Shown: positions 6,318-14,790 of the stretch, piece by piece
How positions within the stretch are numbered: position 1 is the first letter of the stretch
Layout: each line of letters starts with the position of its first letter
From: a virus
Direction: 5' to 3' (one strand)
Length of the DNA: 41,088 bases
Virus record (IMG/VR): IMGVR_UViG_3300042923_001761
Coordinates: 1-41,088 of that record
The notes under the pieces: model-generated
What the model was told of the DNA's origin: nothing
Database searches by the model: none
What the model saw: only the letters and a program-made list of their open reading frames with translations
Program-made: the position numbers and the translations under genes

Positions 6318-6761
6318 TCAGGTGTCGGGGTTGAGGTGCGCGTCGAGCCGGCGCGCGAGCGCCGTGTGCTGTAGGCGCGCCTCGGACGCGTTGCCGTCGA
6401 CGACCTCGCGCAGGTGCCCGAGGTCGTCGCGGGTCTGTCGGTGGTCTGCGCGCAGACCACCGATGTCGCGGCGCTGCTCGCGCTGCTCGGTCTTGACCTC
6501 GGAGACGGCGGTGAGGACCTCGGCGAACTTCTCGTCGAGGTCCTCACGCAGGTTGGTGTCGTGCGTGTTCGCGGTCTGGTCGCGGGCCTCGCGCGCGTCG
6601 GCCGCGACGGCACCGAGCTTCTTCTCCGCGGCGTCGAGCTTCCTGCGCACGGGGCGGTTGATGAGCGCCACGACGACGCCCGCGAGCGCCGCCGTCAGGG
6701 GCGGGATGACGATCGCGAGGAGCCAGACGTAGGCGGGCGTGCCGGCGGGTGGTGGTGTCAT
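6318..6761 (-). CDS. Membrane-anchored coiled-coil protein (147 aa), DUF2746-like
   Basis: An N-terminal membrane segment (residues about 10-31, AYVWLLAIVIPPLTAALAGV) is followed by a basic stop-transfer patch (RPVRRK). A long charged helix then runs from 35 to 140, heptad-like and rich in Arg, Asp and Glu. Similar one-TM plus coiled-coil proteins (DUF2746-type) sit next to lysis genes in many actinophages, but their function is unknown to me. I chose the ATG at 6761 since earlier codons belong to the upstream gene's shadow. Candidates are a spanin-like or holin-associated role, or a tail-associated membrane contact. Confidence 0.75.
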   Translation of the reverse strand: MTPPPAGTPAYVWLLAIVIPPLTAALAGVVVALINRPVRRKLDAAEKKLGAVAADAREARDQTANTHDTNLREDLDEKFAEVLTAVSEVKTEQREQRRDIGGLRADHRQTRDDLGHLREVVDGNASEARLQHTALARRLDAHLNPDT

Positions 6762-6774
6762 CGGCGCGGCCCGC

Positions 6775-7770
6775 TCAGTCGATCGCCCAACGGGCGCCGT
6801 CGATCCCGAGCCAGCCGGTGGTGATCGAGGGGAACGCGCGCAGGATCGAGAAGTCCGGGTCGTTCGGGTACACGGGGTCGTTGCGGTAGATCGACCAGAA
6901 CCCGGCGTCCGCCGTGTTCTGCCCCTGTAGCGTCCCGCGGCACTCCTGGGCAGGGCGGTGCTTGTCCGGGATGCGCAGCAGGAAGTAGCCCGTGCTCGAC
7001 GCCGTGAACGATGCCCCGTTCTTCCGCCTCGCTCGCCCCCGCCCATCGACGTCGTTGAGCGTGCGACGTGTGGCGGGCCGATGCCCGTGTCCCGCGTACT
7101 CGTAGTCGTTGTTCGTCGTGTCGTACACCACCCAGGGCGCGGTGGCCTCGGTCTCGTTGAACCACTCCGGCTGGGGCGTCGTCGCACTGTTGAGCTGGCG
7201 GCGGTACACGATGCCGCCACGCACCGCGCGCGTGCCGAGCGGAACGTTCGTCGGCAGCGCCTCACCTGCCGGGACGTCGAGGTTCGGGCCCGAGCGGCGC
7301 CCGAGCCAGCGGCGCGCGGCCTGGTTCAGGCCCTGCCCGGACCGGCGCGTGACCGCCCACAGCGGGAAGTCCTCGACCCCGGGCGGGCCCTCGTCCAGGG
7401 TCGGCAGCGCGGCCGATCCCTCGACGCCGGCGACGCGGGCCAGGCGCACCGGCCCGGGCGGGGACGTGAACCCGCCCAGGTCCAGGCGCGCGACGATGAT
7501 GTCCGTGCGCCCCACCGTGGGGTCCGACGACGGAGGGAGCGTGACCGCCTGCGTCTGCCCCGCCGGGATGCGGTGCATGAACCCGCCCACGACCGCGACC
7601 GAGTCCTGCGTCGCCGACCCGAGCAGCGCGTTGTCCGACCCCGCGGGGAGGGTCAGGGCGTAGGCCGAGCCGTTGACGTCGCCCACGATCGAGGGCTCGG
7701 GGCCATTGATCGCGCGCCACACGGCGTCGGTGAAGTTGTACCCGGCGAGCGGGCCGGACTCCTCGGGCAT
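6775..7770 (-). CDS. Minor tail protein (331 aa)
   Basis: A 331-aa soluble protein. The N-terminal half resembles actinophage minor tail proteins found just downstream of Gp37-like baseplate genes (YNFTDAVWRAINGPEPSIVG, then GFMHRIPAGQTQAVTLPPS and RTDIIVARLDL). The C-terminal half (200-331) is beta-rich and ends in GWLGIDGARWAID, suggesting a separate distal domain. The ATG at 7770 overlaps the upstream stop by ATGA and has AGAGGAG upstream. It is likely part of the baseplate or tail-tip ring. No enzymatic residues were recognised. Confidence 0.78.
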   Translation of the reverse strand: MPEESGPLAGYNFTDAVWRAINGPEPSIVGDVNGSAYALTLPAGSDNALLGSATQDSVAVVGGFMHRIPAGQTQAVTLPPSSDPTVGRTDIIVARLDLGGFTSPPGPVRLARVAGVEGSAALPTLDEGPPGVEDFPLWAVTRRSGQGLNQAARRWLGRRSGPNLDVPAGEALPTNVPLGTRAVRGGIVYRRQLNSATTPQPEWFNETEATAPWVVYDTTNNDYEYAGHGHRPATRRTLNDVDGRGRARRKNGASFTASSTGYFLLRIPDKHRPAQECRGTLQGQNTADAGFWSIYRNDPVYPNDPDFSILRAFPSITTGWLGIDGARWAID

Positions 7771-8963
7771 CACGCGCTCCTCTTCAGTAGTGCGATCTCG
7801 CGCAGCGCCCGGTTCAGGCGCGCGGCTTGCTTCGTGGACTGCGACGTCGCGCCCGGCGTGCCGACGACGACCGAGACCTTCTCCGCGGCGTTCGGTCGCA
7901 CCGACGTGGCGATCTCGCGCACCGTGTTGTCCGACACCGCCTCGGGCAGGCCGGGCAGCTCGACCCCGACCCGGTACCCGACGTCGTAGTCGCGGCGCAC
8001 CTCGACGTCCGGGCCGTCCGCGACCGTGAACTCGACCGTCACCGGGGTCGCGCCCGCGGCGAGGGCCTCGGTACCGGCGCGGATGATCTCGTTCGGGTCG
8101 TCGGTCTGACGCTGGTCGACCAGGCGCTCCCGCGCCCGACCCCACAGCACCTCGGCGTCCGCGTCGACGAACTGCGACGCGTCGCGGGCCAGGAGCTCGC
8201 CGGCGGAGAACACGACCGCGCGCGTGAGCTCGGGCGCCTCGAGCTTGAACGACCAGGACGTGACCGTGCCGGTCGCGGTCGACTCCGCCGGCCCGAACCG
8301 CACGTTCTCTGAGACGTCCGGCACGGCATCGACGGTCAGGAGCAGGCGCGGGGTGCCGGTGGACTCGTCGTGCTGCACATCCACGCGCAGCCGCCCCGCC
8401 TCGGCGAGGTCGTGCACCAGACGCCCGAGGTCGTCCATGCGCGCCGAGACCGTCGTCGTCCCGCCCCGCCCGAGCGATGCCGGGAGCACGAGCCTGGACT
8501 GCCGCCGGTTCGTGACCGGCGCCGTCGGGCCGAGGTTCGCCGCGATGTACGCCAGGAGCACCGTCTCGACCGGGCCCGTGCGCTTGTCGTGTGTCGCAGA
8601 GAACTTCCCCGGTGCGCCCGTCAAGACCTTCGACGGGTCCGGGAACGCGAGCCGTGATGCGACCTCGTCCAGGTCCGAGATGAACCCGAGCGTCGTCACG
8701 TCCGACACGTTGCCGTCGTCGTCAGACTCCATCCGCCGCCAGATCGAGTGGACCTGTCCCGACGTGACCTGGTCGCCGTCGCGGTCCAGGATGCAGCCCA
8801 TGCCCGGCGTGAACACCCGCAGCGCGGACGACGGGCCCGTGAGAACCCAGGTGTTCGCGATGTTGTACCGCTCGACGACGTCGAGCTCGGACCACCGGGT
8901 GACCGGATCCAGCGTCCGACCGAGGTCAGCGTCGCGCGGCGAGATCTCCCACGCGCCGCTCAC
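7770..8963 (-). CDS. Siphovirus Gp37-like baseplate/tail-associated protein
   Basis: About 397 aa, matching by eye the siphovirus ReqiPepy6 Gp37-like family: an N-terminal strand region with WSELDVVERYNIANTWVLTG, middle VETVLLAYIAANLGP and RMDDLGRLVHDLAEAGRLRV, and a late VEVRRDYDVGYRVGVELP. The family occurs just after the Dit protein in actinophages and is thought to build the baseplate hub. The reading frame is open up to 8990, but I prefer the GTG at 8963: it overlaps the upstream stop by GTGA and has GGAG 6 nt before it. A GTG at 8966 is the alternative. Confidence 0.85.
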   Translation of the reverse strand: MSGAWEISPRDADLGRTLDPVTRWSELDVVERYNIANTWVLTGPSSALRVFTPGMGCILDRDGDQVTSGQVHSIWRRMESDDDGNVSDVTTLGFISDLDEVASRLAFPDPSKVLTGAPGKFSATHDKRTGPVETVLLAYIAANLGPTAPVTNRRQSRLVLPASLGRGGTTTVSARMDDLGRLVHDLAEAGRLRVDVQHDESTGTPRLLLTVDAVPDVSENVRFGPAESTATGTVTSWSFKLEAPELTRAVVFSAGELLARDASQFVDADAEVLWGRARERLVDQRQTDDPNEIIRAGTEALAAGATPVTVEFTVADGPDVEVRRDYDVGYRVGVELPGLPEAVSDNTVREIATSVRPNAAEKVSVVVGTPGATSQSTKQAARLNRALREIALLKRSA

Positions 8964-9928
8964 CACAGACTCCGATGCCGGCCACGCCACTCGAGCGCGA
9001 GCATCGTCTCGCTCGTCGCATCCGGCACGACGACGTCGAGCACGTTCTCACCCGGCAGGAACGGCGCGAACCTCGACCCGCGCGCCACCCGCCCCGCGGC
9101 GAGCGCCCCGTCGAGCCGGATGGACTTCGCCCGCGGGTCCGTCACGATCCGCAGCGTCTTCCCGGCACCGATCGGAGCCGGCACGTGGATGCTCAGGCCC
9201 GTGCTCGACGTGATCGTCGCCGACGACGCCGGACCACGGAGCTCGATCGTCGGGAAGAACGGGCGCCCCGACACCATCTGCACGACCATGCCCTCCCCGA
9301 TCACGGTCGACGGCGCGAGCTGCCGCGTGCCCCACGGCCGATCCGTGCCCGACGTCGACGAGAGGAACGGCTCCGCCGTCCCGAGCGGGAACTCGCGCCG
9401 CACCGACTCGCGGTCCAGGGCGAACGGCTGCACGGCGAGCGCCTGGAGTACGAGCCGGTCGTAGTGCGGTAGGTCCATCGAGTCGCCCTCGAGACCGGAG
9501 ACGTAGGCGAGGGTCAGCTCGCGCCGCCCGGACGCGGTGTCCGCGACGAGCTTGAACGAGCCGTCCCTGGTCATGTCGTCGGTCGTGGGGTCGGTGATGT
9601 CGCGCAGCGTCTGAACGATCGCCCACTGCTCGGCTTGGGTCTTGGTGAGGACCGACATCGGGATGATGACGGGCCGCTCGGTAGAGATGACGTCCTCGAT
9701 GAACCCGCCCTCGACGCCCGGCGTGCCGGCGACGGCGAGTTCTGTCGGGGCGACGCCGAGGCCCTGCGAGCCCTTGAGCATCCGCAGGGCCCCGGCGTGA
9801 TCCGGTGCCGCGATCGACAGCACCTTCGACCCGTCCATGGACTCGAACCACAGGCGCCGGATGTCAGCCGCCGGCCGCACGACCGGCGGCGGGACGGTCT
9901 GGACCGACGCGAGGATGAAGAACGACAC
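8960..9928 (-). CDS. Distal tail (Dit-like) protein
   Basis: A 322-aa protein located directly after the tape measure gene, the standard Dit position. It resembles the phage tail family by overall layout: an N-terminal beta domain (LWFESMDGSKVLSIAAPDHA), an RPVIIPMSVLTKTQAEQW segment, then a galectin-like beta-rich C-terminal half (IELRGPASSATITSSTGLSI). Dit forms the hexameric hub joining tail tube and baseplate. The start is GTG 9928 with GTAGGAGGACC upstream. The gene ends 4 bp into the next one. Confidence 0.8.
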   Translation of the reverse strand: MSFFILASVQTVPPPVVRPAADIRRLWFESMDGSKVLSIAAPDHAGALRMLKGSQGLGVAPTELAVAGTPGVEGGFIEDVISTERPVIIPMSVLTKTQAEQWAIVQTLRDITDPTTDDMTRDGSFKLVADTASGRRELTLAYVSGLEGDSMDLPHYDRLVLQALAVQPFALDRESVRREFPLGTAEPFLSSTSGTDRPWGTRQLAPSTVIGEGMVVQMVSGRPFFPTIELRGPASSATITSSTGLSIHVPAPIGAGKTLRIVTDPRAKSIRLDGALAAGRVARGSRFAPFLPGENVLDVVVPDATSETMLALEWRGRHRSLW

Positions 9929-9939
9929 GCCAGGTCCTC

Positions 9940-12771
9940 CTACGACTCGGGGTCGAGCATGTCCGTGATCCGCAGCGCGTCGACGACGTCACGCGCCCGC
10001 ACCCGCTCCCGGCTCACGACCGTCGTCGGGTAGTTCTTGGTCACCCGGACGCCTTGCGGTGCGGCCCCGGCCGGGTTGGCAACCGCGACTGCGGCACGGA
10101 GCTGGTCCGTGCGAGCCGCGGCGACGTCGTCCATGAACCGCGCCCGGGGCGGCCCTCCGGCAGCTAGCCCGACCAGGTCGCCGCGGAGCACCGCCGACCG
10201 CAGCCGGTACATCGCCTCGTGCCCGCCGGCGGCTCGAACTTCCGCCGTCGTCCAGACGTGCTCGTCGGGCATGAGCAGCGCCGGAACGGAGTCCCGCCCC
10301 GGAGTGCCGAGGTTGCTCGGCACCTCGCCACCACCCGCACGGCGAATGCTGTACGGCGAGCTCGCCGGGTTGTACGACGGGTCCGCGTCGACGCGAGCCT
10401 GAATCGTGATCGTCTTCTGGCTCGCGATCCGCACGAAGGTCTCGATCGCCGCGAGCGCAGGGTCGGTGTCCGCGAAGACCTGGGCCGTGTAGTTCCCCGG
10501 GATCAGGTCCAGCTTGTCCGCGAGCGCCTGGGCGTCGCCCGCGCTGATGCCGAGGGACTCGGCCATGCGCAGGAAGTCGTCGCGCGAGCGCTGCACCTGC
10601 GCCTGGATCTGCTCCTGGGTGGCGCCGTTCTCGTACATCGCCTTCACGACGCGGCCGTTGGCGTTCACGATCTCGTCGAGCGCGGCCTGGTTGGCTCGGC
10701 CCTTCTCGGTCGTGATGTCCAGCGCCTGGCCCGAGGCGACGTACTGCTCGACGAGCGCCTGGCCCGCCGCGGTGAGGTTGCCTTGCGCGTCACGCATCTC
10801 GTCCGTGACGCCGGCGGACCGCTCGAGCGCCTCGGTGACACCGTCGAGCGCCGCCTCGTACTCGCGCTGCGCCTCACGCTCGGTGAGCACGACGCCGGCG
10901 AGCTCGTTGCGCGCGTCGATCAGGTCGCCGATCTTGTCGACCTGTTCGGTGTATGCCTCGGTCGTCGCGCCGACAGCGTCCGTGAGGGCGTCCTCGGAGA
11001 CGCCCGCGGCCTCGTTCGCGAGGGTCTTCTGCGCGGCCTTCTTCTCGGCCTCGGTGAGCGCGTCCGACTCGGTGTCGAGCGCGTCCGTGAGGAATCGGGC
11101 TGCCGCCGCGTTGATGTCACTCTGGGTCGCGTACTCCATGCCCGAGGCGACGTACTCGCGGGACGCCGCGGTGACCCGCTTGATCGCATCCTCGTTGCCG
11201 AGGATGTAGCCCTGCAGGTCCTCGATCGCGATCCCGGCCTTGTCGGCCCGGTCGATGAGCGACTCCGCGTCCTGGAACATGTCCCGGAACCACGAGTTCT
11301 GGTTCTCGGACAGGGCGTCGTTGATCCGCTTCACCGTGGTGTCGGTGCGGTTGCCGAGCTCGTCGAGGGTGCCGAGGTACTCCTCGGTGCGCGCCTTCGC
11401 CGCTGCGGCGTTCTCCGCCCAGACGGTGAGCCCGACGGCGGCCGCACCGAGGGCGAGCCCGAGCGCGCCTGCGGCGAGGCCAGCGCCCTTCGCGGTGATG
11501 CCGAGCGCTGCCATCGCGGTCTTCGTCTCGTTGACGGCGATCGCGAGCTTGCCCATCCCGGCGACGCCGAGCGCGACCAGGCCGGCGCCGCCGACGACGA
11601 GGAGAGTCGCCTGCTGCACCGGACCGGGCAGCTCGTTGAACGCGTCGACGAGGTTCGTCCCCGCCTGGACGAGCTCGCGCAGCGGCCCGTTCGCGCCCTC
11701 GCCCATCGAGATGAACGCGGTGTCGAGCGCGCCGGTGAAGCCCTCCCAATCACCGATCAGGTTGTCGAGCTTCGTCGCGGCGACCTCGGCTGCGTACCCC
11801 TGGTCGTCGACCTCTGAGGTCCACTTCCGGATCGCGTCGGCGCCCTGGTCGTAGAGGATGCGCGCGGTCGTGATCTGCTCGTTCCCGAACATCCGGCCGA
11901 GCGCAGCCGAGCGCTCCGCCTCGGTGAGCCCGCCGAGCTGCGTCTTGAGCTGGCCCGCGAGCGAGGCGAGTCCGACGAAGTTCCCCTGGGCGTCGAAGGC
12001 CGAGATGTTGTATTCGTCCATCGTCTGCTGGGCGGCCTTCGTCGGCGCCGTGAGCGACATCATGACGCCGCGCAGTCCCGTGCCCGCGGAGTCCGCGAGG
12101 AGGCCGTTCTCGGCCAGGAGAGCGAGCGTGCCCGATGTCTCCTCGAGCGAAACGCCGAGCTGGGACGCGACCGGGCCCACGTACTTCATGGCCAGGCCGA
12201 AGTCGGCGACCTCGCCGTTCGCCTTGCCGGCAGACGCGGCGAGGACGTCCGCGATGTGCGACACGTCCTTGCCCGTGAGGCCGAACTGGTTCATCGTCGT
12301 CGACGCGATCGCCGCGGCATCCGCGACCTCGAGTTCACCGGCCGCGGCGAGGTCGAGGGCGCCCGTCAGACCGCCGCCGAGGATGTCCTTCGCCGAGACG
12401 CCGGCCTTGGCCATCTCCTCGATGGCGTTTGCCGCCTCCGTTGCGGAGTAGACCGTCGACGCACCGGCGTCGATCGCGGCCTGGCGCAGCGCGACGAGGT
12501 TCTCGCGAGCGTCGTCACCGGTGGCCTCGACACCGGACATCGCCTGGTCGAAGTCCGCGAACTTCGCGACCGCGAGCGCCGCGAACCCGGTCAGGCCGGC
12601 ACCGACGAGGCCGATCTGGTTCGACAGAGTGTTGATCGACTGCTCGTTCTTCGTGACGAACTCGGAGGCTCCGGCGGCGGCCTTCTTCGTCGACGCCGCG
12701 GCGTCGTCCATCTTGGACTTGAAGTCGGCGATCTCCGCACGGAGCCGGACGACGATCGAGCGGTCGGCCAC
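9940..12771 (-). CDS. Tape measure protein (TP901 family)
   Basis: A 943-aa protein that sets tail length. By the usual ~1.5 angstrom per residue rule this gives a tail near 140 nm, an estimate. A TP901-type core spans about residues 70-330 (GASTVYSATEAANAIEEMAK, LAAAGELEVADAA, MNQFGLTG). Two hydrophobic segments follow at about 388-412 and 424-452, expected for insertion into the host membrane during DNA entry. The rest is long Ala/Glu-rich helix, then a Gly/Pro-rich tail (GGEVPSNLGTPGRDSVPALL) with a compact DEHVWTTAEVRAAGGHEAM motif often seen at tape measure ends. The start is GTG 12771 behind GAGGAGGGGGTG. A plus-strand membrane-protein gene lies just upstream. Confidence 0.95.
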   Translation of the reverse strand: MADRSIVVRLRAEIADFKSKMDDAAASTKKAAAGASEFVTKNEQSINTLSNQIGLVGAGLTGFAALAVAKFADFDQAMSGVEATGDDARENLVALRQAAIDAGASTVYSATEAANAIEEMAKAGVSAKDILGGGLTGALDLAAAGELEVADAAAIASTTMNQFGLTGKDVSHIADVLAASAGKANGEVADFGLAMKYVGPVASQLGVSLEETSGTLALLAENGLLADSAGTGLRGVMMSLTAPTKAAQQTMDEYNISAFDAQGNFVGLASLAGQLKTQLGGLTEAERSAALGRMFGNEQITTARILYDQGADAIRKWTSEVDDQGYAAEVAATKLDNLIGDWEGFTGALDTAFISMGEGANGPLRELVQAGTNLVDAFNELPGPVQQATLLVVGGAGLVALGVAGMGKLAIAVNETKTAMAALGITAKGAGLAAGALGLALGAAAVGLTVWAENAAAAKARTEEYLGTLDELGNRTDTTVKRINDALSENQNSWFRDMFQDAESLIDRADKAGIAIEDLQGYILGNEDAIKRVTAASREYVASGMEYATQSDINAAAARFLTDALDTESDALTEAEKKAAQKTLANEAAGVSEDALTDAVGATTEAYTEQVDKIGDLIDARNELAGVVLTEREAQREYEAALDGVTEALERSAGVTDEMRDAQGNLTAAGQALVEQYVASGQALDITTEKGRANQAALDEIVNANGRVVKAMYENGATQEQIQAQVQRSRDDFLRMAESLGISAGDAQALADKLDLIPGNYTAQVFADTDPALAAIETFVRIASQKTITIQARVDADPSYNPASSPYSIRRAGGGEVPSNLGTPGRDSVPALLMPDEHVWTTAEVRAAGGHEAMYRLRSAVLRGDLVGLAAGGPPRARFMDDVAAARTDQLRAAVAVANPAGAAPQGVRVTKNYPTTVVSRERVRARDVVDALRITDMLDPES

Positions 12772-12814
12772 AGTTCACCCCCTCCTCGTGGTCGGGATCC
12801 GCGACACTTGGCGG

Positions 12815-13099
12815 ATGAGCAACGGGAACGAGGAGGAGCCCGTCGTGGCGGGCGTCGCGGCGGAGCAGGCAGCGACGGACGACCCCAACCGGTGGCGGTC
12901 GACGAACCGTGCGCTGCTGATCTCGGCAGCGGTGCTGCTCGTCGTGATCGTGGCGGTCGTCGTGATCGTCCAGGTGCGAGCGCAGCAGGCCCGCGAGGTC
13001 CGCACGGACGTCTACTACTGCGTGCAGGACGGGATCGGTGCGTTCGACCGCGGCCCCGAGACCGGGCGGCTGTGCGCCGACCTGCTCGCGAACGAGTGA
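12815..13099 (+). CDS. Antisense single-TM protein, candidate moron (94 aa)
   Basis: A 94-aa protein on the strand opposite to the whole late operon, in the gap between the tail assembly chaperone genes and the tape measure. Residues 1-32 are acidic and hydrophilic. Residues 33-55 form one strong TM helix (ALLISAAVLLVVIVAVVVIV). Residues 56-94 are soluble, with two Cys (YYCVQDG and GRLCADLL) that could pair outside the cell. It ends one base before the frameshifted chaperone's stop on the other strand, so the two genes are convergent. The Shine-Dalgarno is weak (TTGGCGG), and no clear promoter was found; one would have to lie in the tape measure 5' end. Expression from the prophage as a lysogenic-conversion or exclusion protein is inferred. 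Confidence 0.72.
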   Translation: MSNGNEEEPVVAGVAAEQAATDDPNRWRSTNRALLISAAVLLVVIVAVVVIVQVRAQQAREVRTDVYYCVQDGIGAFDRGPETGRLCADLLANE

Positions 13100-13100
13100 G

Positions 13101-14176
13101 CTACTCGATCGGGTGCGGCTTGTAGAGCACGCGCGGGACGACGCCCGGCTCGGGCTTCGGGTTGTCCCGCTTCCACTGCTCGTAGGCGACGACGGCGAAG
13201 TTCACGAGCTCGTCGTCGACCTCGTACTCGTCCTCGGTCTTCGGGTCGAGCGCGAGACGTAGCGGCACGCCGTGCGGCCCGAGGCCGTCCTCATACAGGT
13301 CCAGGCCTTCCGACAGCGCGCGATCGCGCGTGCTCCACGGCTCACCCGGCATGGACTCTCCGAGGTACTCGGTGGGCCGCACGCCGCGCCGTGTGGCGGC
13401 GCGCAGCGCGCGGACTACCCCTGGTCGTCCTTCGAGGGCCGCAGCGATTTTGGGGCCGCGACCGCCACCTCCTGAAGGCTGATCGCTTCGAGCGCCTCCT
13501 TGAGCTGCTCGAGGTGTCGCCCGTAGCGACGCGCGGGGTCGGTCGCGATCTTGCGCATGCCGTCGAGCGACGGCTTGGGGTGCTCGACGCCGGCGACGAC
13601 GACGCTCACGACGGCGGCCTGCACGCAGCGGACGTTCACCTCGGTCGCGAAGACCTTGAGGGCCTCGATGTGCTCGGCGACGCGCTTCGCGTACCGCTCG
13701 CGCGTGGCCTTCGGCGCCTTCGGCGCGACGGGCTTCGGCGCCTCGGGCTGCTCGACGTCGGCGGTGAGCGCCTGGATCTCCTCGCGCAGCAGCGCACGGA
13801 GGGTCCAGACCTCCTTGTCCGCGTCGTAGCGCGCGTAGAGCTCCTCGGCGGCTGCGTACAGGCTCTCGAGGTGCTCCTCGGCCGCGGCCCGCGTCGGCGA
13901 CGGGGCGCTCTCGGCGGAGAGCAGCTCGTCCGTCACCGGCGCCGGCGGGGCCTCCTCGCCGAGCAGAGTGTCCGCGGCCTGCTCGGCGGGTCGCTCCTCG
14001 CGCGCGACGAGCTCGGCGAGGTCGGCCTCCGCCGCCTCGATCCGGTCGTACATGGGCTTGAGCTCGGCGTACAGCGCGGGGTTGCGGTGCAGCTCGACCT
14101 TCACCTGAGTGAAGGTCACGCCGTCGATCCAGTCCTCGACGCTGATGTCCACCTGCTCGATGCTGACGTTGCTCAC
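13101..14176 (-). CDS. Tail assembly chaperone, frameshift product (gpG-T type)
   Basis: Made by -1 ribosomal frameshifting from the 253-aa chaperone gene at C CCA AAA (13454-13448). The fusion keeps the first 243 residues and continues IAAALEGRPGVVRA in the -1 frame to the stop at 13101, about 358 aa. The extension includes EYLGESMPGEPWSTRDRAL and an acidic patch (KTEDEYEVDDELVNFAVV), matching the T-domain pattern of lambda-like gpG-T proteins that recruit tail tube subunits to the tape measure. The -1 frame has no good start of its own near the overlap, and it sits exactly between tail tube and tape measure genes. It ends tail-to-tail with the plus-strand moron. Confidence 0.88.
13415..14176 (-). 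CDS. Tail assembly chaperone, unshifted product (gpG type)
   Basis: A 253-aa protein starting at GTG 14176 (GGAGAG upstream). The N-terminal part holds EQVDISVEDWIDGVTF and KVELHRNPALYAELKPMYDR; a long Ala/Glu-rich helix follows. A second domain (about 165-240) contains TRERYAKRVAEHIEALKVFA and a VNVRCVQAAVVSVVVAG segment. It ends KSLRPSKDDQG, 12 codons after the slip site begins. It helps assemble the tail tube around the tape measure and is not expected in the virion. It is larger than lambda gpG (140 aa), because of the Glu/Ala-rich insertion and the extra domain. Confidence 0.86.
   Translation of the reverse strand: MSNVSIEQVDISVEDWIDGVTFTQVKVELHRNPALYAELKPMYDRIEAAEADLAELVAREERPAEQAADTLLGEEAPPAPVTDELLSAESAPSPTRAAAEEHLESLYAAAEELYARYDADKEVWTLRALLREEIQALTADVEQPEAPKPVAPKAPKATRERYAKRVAEHIEALKVFATEVNVRCVQAAVVSVVVAGVEHPKPSLDGMRKIATDPARRYGRHLEQLKEALEAISLQEVAVAAPKSLRPSKDDQG
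13448..13454 (-). other. Programmed -1 frameshift slippery heptamer C CCA AAA
   Basis: On the minus strand the zero-frame codons read GCC CCA AAA TCG. The heptamer C CCA AAA obeys the X XXY YYZ rule, and slipping back by one continues ATC GCT GCG GCC, exactly the start of the long open -1 frame. It lies 12 codons before the zero-frame stop. A GC-rich stretch downstream could form a stimulating structure, but I did not fold it. Confidence 0.88.
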
Positions 14177-14277
14177 GGGTCTCTCCACGGGTCTGCACAG
14201 GTCACGGGTCGGAGAGTGCCTGCCGGGCCCGGACCCGTGATGAACGGGCCCGGCAGGTGGTGCGGGGGAGGCGCCGG

Positions 14278-14784
14278 TCAGGGGCCCGCGACGACGCCGT
14301 CGAGGACGGCGGTCTGGACGCCGAGCGGCACCGTGCGCTTGACGTATCCGGTGCGCTCGGTCGGCTTCTGCGGGTTGTCCGTGATGACGTGGTAGCACTC
14401 GTAGTCCTGCGCCGCGGCCCAGTCCTCGGACTCGTGGGGGCCCTCGCGCTCCACGAGCCACAGGTGCGCGCCCTTGGCGCGGAAGGTGTCCCACGCGATG
14501 TCGTTCGCGGGGTCGGCGAGACCGGCCGTCGTGAGGAAGCGGGCGACGACGATTGCCCCCTCGTAGTTCGAGGCGCCGTAGACGACGGAGTTGCCTTCGG
14601 CGTTGAGCAGCGGCTCGTTGAGCGTGTCCGAGCCGGTCGGCGAGAGCCGGGTGCCGTTCTTGAACACGCGTCCTGCGAGCTCCACGCCCGCGGCGAGCTC
14701 CGCGAGGGTGATCGCGGCGAGATTGGCCGGCTTCTCGGTCAGGGCCGTGAGCCGCGTCCTGGCGTCAGCGAGCAGCAGTGGCAT
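14278..14784 (-). CDS. Major tail (tube) protein
   Basis: A 168-aa protein in the conserved slot just before the tail assembly chaperones. It has a helical N-terminus (MPLLLADARTRLTALTEKPA) and a beta-rich core with SVVYGASNYEGAIVVARFL, HLWLVEREGPHESEDW and GYVKRTVPLGVQTAV, in keeping with siphovirus tail tube proteins that polymerise as hexameric rings around the tape measure. A 101-bp spacer to the chaperone start holds a GC-rich stretch and the chaperone ribosome site. The assignment rests mainly on position, size and fold pattern. Confidence 0.82.
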   Translation of the reverse strand: MPLLLADARTRLTALTEKPANLAAITLAELAAGVELAGRVFKNGTRLSPTGSDTLNEPLLNAEGNSVVYGASNYEGAIVVARFLTTAGLADPANDIAWDTFRAKGAHLWLVEREGPHESEDWAAAQDYECYHVITDNPQKPTERTGYVKRTVPLGVQTAVLDGVVAGP

Positions 14785-14790
14785 CGGGGA

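Noticed and set aside
10219-11817. A 532-codon plus-strand frame opposite the tape measure gene
   Set aside because: Mirror frame of helical Ala/Glu-rich coding; it shows no domain and no ribosome site.
13101-14198. Independent 365-codon gene in the frame ending at 13101
   Set aside because: Upstream of the slip site this frame is Arg-rich noise; only the part after 13448 is real and it is reached by -1 frameshifting.
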